Made by a program: the position numbers and the translations under genes. Under the pieces are notes generated by a model that was not told the origin of the DNA, did no database searches, and saw only the letters and a program-made list of their open reading frames with translations. A stretch of DNA of 64,000 nucleotides, from contig CP091278.1 of the NCBI GenBank assembly GCA_021650895.1, forward strand, positions 2,075,659-2,139,658. Direction: 5' to 3'. Source of the stretch: Candidatus Jettenia sp. GTDB lineage: Bacteria; Planctomycetota; Brocadiia; Brocadiales; Brocadiaceae. The first letter of the stretch is position 1, and every line of letters begins with the position of its first letter. Below are positions 58,068-64,000 of the stretch, in pieces.

Positions 58068-59294
58068 ATGAAATTGTTAATCCCATCTGCCGGTATGCCT
58101 GTTTCTTTTTCAAATATATTAAAAGGGCTGTTAGTATCCCTTAACCAGCCCATCAATACCTTTGAATCAGCCATAAGGGTTTATACAAATAAAAAATATT
58201 GTTATTTTACCAACTCAGGCATCACCGCCTTTTATATCATCCTGAAGGCCCTCAGGAATATCTCAGAGAAAACAGAGGTAATTATTCCCGCATATACATG
58301 CCCTTCCCTGGTTATTGCTATAAGAAAAGCGGGATTGAAGCCGGTATTATGTGATATTTCCCTCAAAACATTCAATATGGATATCCAATCTATTAATACT
58401 TATACACAGGAAAATACCCTCTGCATAGTTCCTGCACATACGTTTGGATTACCTATTGATATGGAAGCTATAATAAATATTGCCCAAAAAAAATCTTTAT
58501 TGGTAGTTGAGAATGCGACATCTTCATTAGGTACAACCATTCACCAACGCCCGACAGGAACTTTTGGTGATGTCGGCTTTTATAGCTTTGATCAGGGAAA
58601 AAACTTTTCTACACTTTCCGGCGGATGTATTATTACCGATAGAGAGGACATTGCAAAATTCATTGAAACAGAATGTGCTTCACTGCCACAACCAGGATTG
58701 ATTTCAAAATTAAACATTACTACCAGGCTATTTGCATTAGCCTTTGCCGCATATCCCTTCTTTTACACAGTTTTTTATAATCTGGCCCCTAAATTAAAAA
58801 GCACTACCCTGCATGCTGATTTTCATAGTTTCGCCTACACAAAATTTCAAGCAGGTATTGGATATACATTATTTAAACATGCATTTGAGCTTTTCAACAA
58901 ACGGTTCGACCACGGCATTTTCTTATTTGACATGCTCAATGGAATAAAAGGAATTAAAATTCCAGAGTTACATCCATACGCTGTTCCCGTATTCAATCAG
59001 TTCCCTATTCTATTCGATAACAAAAATATTAAAGAAACTTTTCTTAAAAGAATTAATGATACAGGCATTAAGATCGTATTACCTTATCATAATCCAATCC
59101 ACAGAATGTATGACTTAGGATATGATTTATATGAAGACCCATTTCCGAATGCTACCTATTTCTCCCGAAGATTATTATTGATCCCTACACATCCAATGAT
59201 GAATATTGAAAAATTATCGAAGATCGTAAGTATTATAAAAACGGGCTTAGAAGATGATCTTAATGACAAACTCATGTATCCATCTCAATTATAA
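58068..59294 (+). CDS. DegT/DnrJ/EryC1/StrS-type aminotransferase
   Basis: This 408-residue PLP enzyme of fold type I has the sugar-aminotransferase pattern: YCYFTNSGITAFYIILKAL, VIIPAYTCPSLVIAIRKAGL, VPAHTFGLPIDMEAI, VVENATSSLGT and the PLP-Lys segment FYSFDQGKNFSTLSGG. GGGAGG sits 8 nt upstream of the ATG. These enzymes put an amino group on nucleotide-linked sugars for surface polysaccharides. It is isolated from other sugar genes here, so the target sugar is unknown. Confidence 0.85.
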   Translation: MKLLIPSAGMPVSFSNILKGLLVSLNQPINTFESAIRVYTNKKYCYFTNSGITAFYIILKALRNISEKTEVIIPAYTCPSLVIAIRKAGLKPVLCDISLKTFNMDIQSINTYTQENTLCIVPAHTFGLPIDMEAIINIAQKKSLLVVENATSSLGTTIHQRPTGTFGDVGFYSFDQGKNFSTLSGGCIITDREDIAKFIETECASLPQPGLISKLNITTRLFALAFAAYPFFYTVFYNLAPKLKSTTLHADFHSFAYTKFQAGIGYTLFKHAFELFNKRFDHGIFLFDMLNGIKGIKIPELHPYAVPVFNQFPILFDNKNIKETFLKRINDTGIKIVLPYHNPIHRMYDLGYDLYEDPFPNATYFSRRLLLIPTHPMMNIEKLSKIVSIIKTGLEDDLNDKLMYPSQL

Positions 59295-59390
59295 GCGTTA
59301 ACTACACTTCCATGCTGCCAAAAAGGAATCTCGGATAAATCATAAGAAGAGCAAGAAAATATTCTTGTTAAATTATCAGGCTATTTAAAC

Positions 59391-61202
59391 TCAAAGTGTC
59401 AACAAACGCATGATGTCATTTCGCGTAGCATAAATAACTAAGGTAATAATAATAGCAAAACCAATGTATTGTGCTATGGAAAGGGTCCTCTGGCTTACAG
59501 GGGATCCTTTGATTCGTTCAATAGCTAAGAACATTAAATGGCCTCCATCGAGTACTGGAATAGGCAAAATATTCAAAATTGCAAGCTGGAGACTCAAAAT
59601 ACCCAAAAAGTAGACCAGTTTGCCAAAACCAACTTTTGCCGATTCATAAGATGCCTGGGCAATCAAAATAAAGCCTCCGACATTTTTTGGAGAAAGTCTT
59701 TGGGAGAAAAAGCCTTTTATTGTCAGATAAAGTCTTTGTACATTAATGATGGCTTTTTTTGTGCCAACGACACATGAACCCAAAAGACCGTATTTTTTTA
59801 CTACTGTTTTCTCTCTAAATTTTACTCCGATACTTCCTACAGCATTTTTTTCATTTTTTTGAGGTTCTATGGTAGATACAAACCTTTCATTACCGCGCAT
59901 CCACTCAATCACCATAGGCTTCCCTTGGCTCGCCATTATCATCTGAAGCAGGGTGTTCCAGTCTTTTACCTCATCCTCGTTAAGAGAAGTAATTCTATCA
60001 CCTGGTTTTAATCCAATCTTTTCTGCAGGGAATCCTTCAACAATAGAATCAACCTTCAGCCCATAAAAAGGAGTGATACTATTAAGAAACTCTTCTTTCG
60101 CTTTGCTATCACTCAGTGGGACAGAAACTAAGGTTACGATACCATCCCTTTTAATGGTAAAGACACAGGTTTCCTCTTCTGAATTTATAACTAAATTCTT
60201 AATGTCAGTAAATCCTGTAACAGGTTTAGAATTGACTTCAAGAATCTCATCTCCTTCTTTTAAGCCTGCCTTCCTTGCACTACTATCATCCTTTACCCCT
60301 TCTAAAATAGTACTTGCACAAGAAATACCAAGCATCCATCGGGTAGCTTTGGAAGGTGTCACCTTCAACTCTACTTCTTTATTATCTCGTAATACGGTAA
60401 CAGATATCTCTTTGCCCGGATTACTCGCTTCTATTTCTCGGAATTCATCTTCTGTAGAAATTCGCTTACCATTTACAGCAACTACAACATCTTTAACCTG
60501 AAGATTAGCATCTCTGGCTGGGGAATTGTTATTTTCAAACGCAAATATTTTATCAACTTCCAAGCTCGTTGCAGGCATGATACCAATACGCTGTATACCA
60601 TTCTCGTTATCATATCTAGGTATAACATTTACATCAAAAGTCTTATTATCCCGATCAACTTTAAGATTTACACCAGTCGCTGGGTTGCTCAGGGCAACAA
60701 CCGTAAAGAGATCTTCGAAATCAATATCTTTATCTCCATCAACTGCAACAATTTTATCACCTCGCTGAATTCCTGCATCCCATGCTGGCCATCCGGGCAT
60801 AACTTGCCCTACTTCCGGAGTAATAAAAGGCACACCGATTTGAAAGGCAACAATAAAAGCGAGAAAAGCTAAAACAGCATTTAATGCTACACCCGCTACA
60901 AGTACAGAGGCACGCTGCCCGGCAGACTTGGATGAGAATTCCCAAGAAGCGCCTGTCTTTTCCTCTTCCGGACCTTCTCCGGCCAATTTAACATAACCTC
61001 CAAGAGGAAACAGAGAAAGTCGGTACTCAGTTTCTCCCCATTGTTTTTTTAATATCGCAGGCCCAAAACCCAATGAAAAAGCGAATACACGGACTCCTAT
61101 CTTTTTTGCCATAAGGAAGTGGCCAAGTTCATGAATAAAGATAAGCAAACCGATGCCGATAATAACAAGAATAACATTAGTTGATACGTTTAAATAAGGC
61201 AT
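59391..61202 (-). CDS. rseP: RseP-type site-2 membrane metalloprotease with four PDZ-like segments
   Basis: This 603-residue protein is longer than the usual 420-450. The zinc-binding HExxH lies in LLIFIHELGHFLMAKKIG near the N terminus; the second metal motif LDG is in LPIPVLDGGHLMFLAI near 550. In between are four PDZ-like segments: AWDAGIQRGDKIVAVDGD, PARDANLQVKDVVVAVNG, SARKAGLKEGDEILEVNS and PAEKIGLKPGDRITSLNE. It cleaves transmembrane substrates. It overlaps the dxr stop by 26 nt. Confidence 0.93.
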   Translation of the reverse strand: MPYLNVSTNVILVIIGIGLLIFIHELGHFLMAKKIGVRVFAFSLGFGPAILKKQWGETEYRLSLFPLGGYVKLAGEGPEEEKTGASWEFSSKSAGQRASVLVAGVALNAVLAFLAFIVAFQIGVPFITPEVGQVMPGWPAWDAGIQRGDKIVAVDGDKDIDFEDLFTVVALSNPATGVNLKVDRDNKTFDVNVIPRYDNENGIQRIGIMPATSLEVDKIFAFENNNSPARDANLQVKDVVVAVNGKRISTEDEFREIEASNPGKEISVTVLRDNKEVELKVTPSKATRWMLGISCASTILEGVKDDSSARKAGLKEGDEILEVNSKPVTGFTDIKNLVINSEEETCVFTIKRDGIVTLVSVPLSDSKAKEEFLNSITPFYGLKVDSIVEGFPAEKIGLKPGDRITSLNEDEVKDWNTLLQMIMASQGKPMVIEWMRGNERFVSTIEPQKNEKNAVGSIGVKFREKTVVKKYGLLGSCVVGTKKAIINVQRLYLTIKGFFSQRLSPKNVGGFILIAQASYESAKVGFGKLVYFLGILSLQLAILNILPIPVLDGGHLMFLAIERIKGSPVSQRTLSIAQYIGFAIIITLVIYATRNDIMRLLTL

Positions 61203-62331
61203 TTTTTATCTCCTGCCTTGCCCAGATATCAGCTGCTAAAACATCCTCCAGACAAGGGTTTTTAATAAAGTGATGATCATTTACCATCTTTTCTACATAG
61301 GATACTATCTCGGTAAATCGAATATGGCCATCCAAGAAGGCTTGAACTGCAACTTCATTAGCGGCATTAAGAATCGCACCAATCGTACCGCCTTCCCGAG
61401 CGGCTTGATACCCTAATTTCAGAGCCGGAAATTTTTCCATATCGGGCTTTTTGAATGTAAGATTCCCTATACTTGATAGATCAAATGATTTTACACTCAA
61501 AGCTTTTCTTTCAGGGTATGTTAAAGCATATTGAATCGGAACCTTCATATCAGGCATCCCCATCTGCGCAATAACCGACCCATCACAAAATTCCACCATA
61601 GAATGAATGATTGATTGCGGATGTATCACGACATCAATTTGCTCTATCTTCAAATCAAATAACCATTTAGCCTCTATAATCTCCAGCGCCTTATTCATCA
61701 GAGTAGCTGAATCTATTGTTATTTTCTGTCCCATTTGCCATGTTGGATGTTTGAGTGCCTGTGCCGGACTTACATCAGGAAGCTTTTCTCGAGGATAATC
61801 ATAAAAAGGACCACCTGATGCTGTAATAATAACACGCTTGATTTCACTCGGCTTACCAGACTGAAGAGATTGAAATATTGCGCTATGCTCACTATCTACG
61901 GGTAAAATTTGATTTTTTTTTGCCAACGACATTACTATATGCCCGGCCATAACAAGTGATTCCTTATTAGCCAACGCAAGAACCTTCCCCTGTTGTAAAG
62001 TCGCAATAGCTGCCGGCAAACCCACAGCCCCTACCACAGCGGAAACCACAATGTCTACTTCTTTTTTTAGAACAATTTCTTCCAAACAATTGTTTCCCGT
62101 AATTACTTTTACATTATTGTTTGGAAAGCGACTTTTTATCTTTTCAACTAATTTGCTATCGTTTAAGGCAATATATGTTGGCTTGAATTCTTCAATTTGA
62201 TCGGAAAGCAATTCCCATCGTGAATTTGAGGAGAGACCAATAACTCGAAACTTGTCTTTTAAATTTCGAGCAACTTCAAGAGTGTTTTTACCAATCGAGC
62301 CTGTAGAACCAAGAATAACAATATTTTTCAT
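61177..62331 (-). CDS. dxr: 1-deoxy-D-xylulose 5-phosphate reductoisomerase
   Basis: This 384-residue enzyme has the NADPH fold MKNIVILGSTGSIGKNTLEV, metal-binding LPVDSEHSAIFQSLQSG and NAANEVAVQAFLDG. It catalyses the first committed step of the MEP isoprenoid pathway. The ATG at 62331 is preferred (it follows one base after the ispG TAA, overlapping nothing); a longer reading begins at 62349. It is in an operon with ispG and rseP. Confidence 0.96.
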   Translation of the reverse strand: MKNIVILGSTGSIGKNTLEVARNLKDKFRVIGLSSNSRWELLSDQIEEFKPTYIALNDSKLVEKIKSRFPNNNVKVITGNNCLEEIVLKKEVDIVVSAVVGAVGLPAAIATLQQGKVLALANKESLVMAGHIVMSLAKKNQILPVDSEHSAIFQSLQSGKPSEIKRVIITASGGPFYDYPREKLPDVSPAQALKHPTWQMGQKITIDSATLMNKALEIIEAKWLFDLKIEQIDVVIHPQSIIHSMVEFCDGSVIAQMGMPDMKVPIQYALTYPERKALSVKSFDLSSIGNLTFKKPDMEKFPALKLGYQAAREGGTIGAILNAANEVAVQAFLDGHIRFTEIVSYVEKMVNDHHFIKNPCLEDVLAADIWARQEIKNALFKRIN

Positions 62332-62332
62332 T

Positions 62333-63385
62333 TTAGGACATCTGGGCAATTTCTTCTAGGAGTTCCTCTACCATACGATCTTCCGGTATTTTCCGCACCT
62401 TCTCACCTTTCTTAAAAAGGAATCCAAATCCCTTTCCTCCAGCAATACCGATATCAACTTCACGCGCTTCGCCAGGACCATTAACAACACAACCCATAAT
62501 CGCTATTTGGAGATGTTTTTTATCCTTTGGTAAACGCTGTCTAACTTTTTCTACGATATTTACTAAATCGATCTCACAACGACCGCATGTAGGACAAGAT
62601 ATAAGTTCTGTCTTTTCGCTTTTATAAAGGCCAAGCGCTTCAAGAATATCATAACCAGCCTTAATCTCTAGTTCGGATGCACCAGTATAAGAAACCCTTA
62701 AGGTATCCCCAATACCCTCAGAAAGTAACGCTCCAATACCAATAGCTGATTTAATAGCAGCAAGGCTTGGCGGCCCTGCAGCGGTAACACCTAAATGCAG
62801 TGGATAATCACACAGGGCAGCTATAGATCTATAGGCGCTTAAGGTTGAAGGAACATCTGAAGCCTTGAGAGATAATACAATATCCTTAAATCCGATTGAT
62901 TCAAAATGCTCACAATAATTCAGGACTGTTTTTACCATCAACATTGTTAAATCCTCGTGTTTATCTTCATTACCACGAACAGATCCTGAATTAACTCCAA
63001 TACGAATTGGAATGCCCTTATCTTTAGCAGCACGTACAACCTCCTCCAGCTTCTCTTTATCCTTCATATTTCCAGGGTTAATTCGTATTTTATCAACCCC
63101 TTGCGCAATAGATTCCAATGCTAAGTGATGACCGAAGTGGATATCAGCAACGATTGGAATTCGTATCTGCCTTTTAATAGCGCCGAGACATCTAGCCACA
63201 ACAATAGTGGGTACTGCAACACGTACGATGTGACATCCTATCGCCTCAAGCTCCTTAATTTGCTGAACCGTAGCATCAATATTCTCTGTGTGGGTTTTAG
63301 TCATAGTCTGCACAGAGATTGGATTTTCTCCACCAATTAATACACCACCAACATTAACTACCCTTGTTTTCCGCCTTTGAATCAT
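62333..63385 (-). CDS. ispG: (E)-4-hydroxy-3-methylbut-2-enyl-diphosphate synthase
   Basis: This 350-residue enzyme has VGGVLIGGENPISVQTMTKT, VADIHFGHHLALESIAQGVD and IRINPGNMKD barrel segments, and Fe-S ligands in SCPTCGRCEIDL and MGCVVNGPGEA. It forms hydroxymethylbutenyl diphosphate in the MEP pathway. It is first in the operon with dxr and rseP. Confidence 0.96.
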   Translation of the reverse strand: MIQRRKTRVVNVGGVLIGGENPISVQTMTKTHTENIDATVQQIKELEAIGCHIVRVAVPTIVVARCLGAIKRQIRIPIVADIHFGHHLALESIAQGVDKIRINPGNMKDKEKLEEVVRAAKDKGIPIRIGVNSGSVRGNEDKHEDLTMLMVKTVLNYCEHFESIGFKDIVLSLKASDVPSTLSAYRSIAALCDYPLHLGVTAAGPPSLAAIKSAIGIGALLSEGIGDTLRVSYTGASELEIKAGYDILEALGLYKSEKTELISCPTCGRCEIDLVNIVEKVRQRLPKDKKHLQIAIMGCVVNGPGEAREVDIGIAGGKGFGFLFKKGEKVRKIPEDRMVEELLEEIAQMS

Positions 63386-63497
63386 AATCTTATGATAAAT
63401 TTTATATTTACAGTAATTTTAGGATACAAAGCATCTATAGACTAGCAATTATATTAGCATCTTATTGATTTTGTCAAATGTAAACTTACTATTAACC

Positions 63498-64000
63498 TTA
63501 GTTACCAGACAACGTTGCACGCCAATTCGTTGAAAGAAGATGGCAAGAAGCAAGTTCAGCAGCAGCATCTTTATCCTCGTACCGGCTATGCATAATTTTA
63601 TTGGCACAAGCAATAGTCCACTGTGGAAATGGCCGATCAAGAAGGATTAATGGAAGGCCTCTTTCGACAAATCCCTCGTAAATAACCCTAAAATACCAAC
63701 CTGTCCGACCACTGAGTTTAACCCTTTCAGCTAAATCTTGAATCCTCCATCTGTTTGATATCTTCCAGCATGGCTGCCGAGGTTGAGAAACTTGTAATTG
63801 GCTATCTCCAATAGCATACATATCACCGATACAAACAGACTCCTCGGTAAGCCCCTTCACAGTAAAGTTTTCTCCGAATGCTCCGTAGGGTAACTTAACA
63901 CTTACGATTTCATTATGCCAGGCGGTATAGTGATCAGCAGAATATCCAAGAACTGCCTTATCAGCACCACCGTGATGTTTCAGATCAGCTTGACCATCAC
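63498..64000 (-). CDS. MOSC-domain protein (YiiM-like), partial at the window edge
   Basis: The open frame continues past the end of the window. The visible part begins DGQADLKHHGGADKAVLGYS and includes YGAFGENFTVKGLTEESVCIG, QPRQPCWKISNRW and GRTGWYFRVIYEG. The conserved Cys in RQPCWK is the MOSC catalytic residue. These enzymes handle sulfur from molybdenum cofactor or reduce N-hydroxylated bases. The stop is at 63498; the 5' end is missing. Confidence 0.85.
   Translation of the reverse strand, partial: DGQADLKHHGGADKAVLGYSADHYTAWHNEIVSVKLPYGAFGENFTVKGLTEESVCIGDMYAIGDSQLQVSQPRQPCWKISNRWRIQDLAERVKLSGRTGWYFRVIYEGFVERGLPLILLDRPFPQWTIACANKIMHSRYEDKDAAAELASCHLLSTNWRATLSGN

Overview
The window is an AT-rich, gene-dense bacterial chromosome segment. 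I think it comes from a planctomycete of the anammox group (order Brocadiales, such as Brocadia, Jettenia or Kuenenia). The signs are a secreted di-haem cytochrome c, large sigma-54 two-component systems, a groEL-groES-groEL cluster, MEP-pathway isoprenoid genes and many short palindromic repeats between genes. This placement is an inference from gene content. No hydrazine or nitrite metabolism gene, rRNA, tRNA or CRISPR array was seen, so the genus cannot be fixed.

Layout. 0.2-9.3 kb: an exported methyltransferase and a lipoprotein, a frameshifted metal-binding (HMA) remnant, a di-haem cytochrome peroxidase behind a near-perfect sigma-54 promoter, an NtrC-type histidine kinase/response regulator pair just upstream of it, and two tandem paralogous secreted proteins. 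9.8-13.8 kb: a second histidine kinase/sigma-54 activator pair. 14-25 kb: transporters (APC permease, a frameshifted AmpG-like MFS protein, CorA), a DUF4139 protein, NDH-2, UppP, and an operon of a PtsN-like protein, a DUF21-CBS protein and an RlmI-like methyltransferase. 25.5-32.2 kb: a GAF protein, then a DAHP synthase behind a candidate attenuator with a Phe/Tyr-rich leader peptide, a flavin split-barrel protein, an aminotransferase, trpS and argS.

33.2-37.35 kb is the most unusual part. It is a run of three integron gene cassettes with no integrase in view. At each junction the start of the attC site is the exact reverse complement of that cassette's own 5' core. The cassettes carry an unknown protein, a HEPN-like protein with a Cys cluster, and a complete type II restriction-modification pair. 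Next comes a methyltransferase/kinase-like pair (37.8-39.4 kb).

39.9-46.8 kb holds amino-acid and nucleotide genes: an ApgM-family protein that may be the homoserine kinase, homoserine dehydrogenase, pyrBI, panC and der. 47-54 kb is a protein-quality region: a membrane protein, yacG, an FmdB-like protein, dnaJ, and groEL1-groES-groEL2. Upstream of groEL2 and the divergent birA lie two copies of a TGCCA-N3-TGGCA operator. 55-64 kb holds an orphan ParA, a PocR-domain protein, a DegT-type aminotransferase, an RseP protease with four PDZ-like segments, dxr, ispG, and a MOSC protein cut by the window end.

Dispersed palindromes and nested inverted repeats fill many gaps, and three genes take their stop codon from one.
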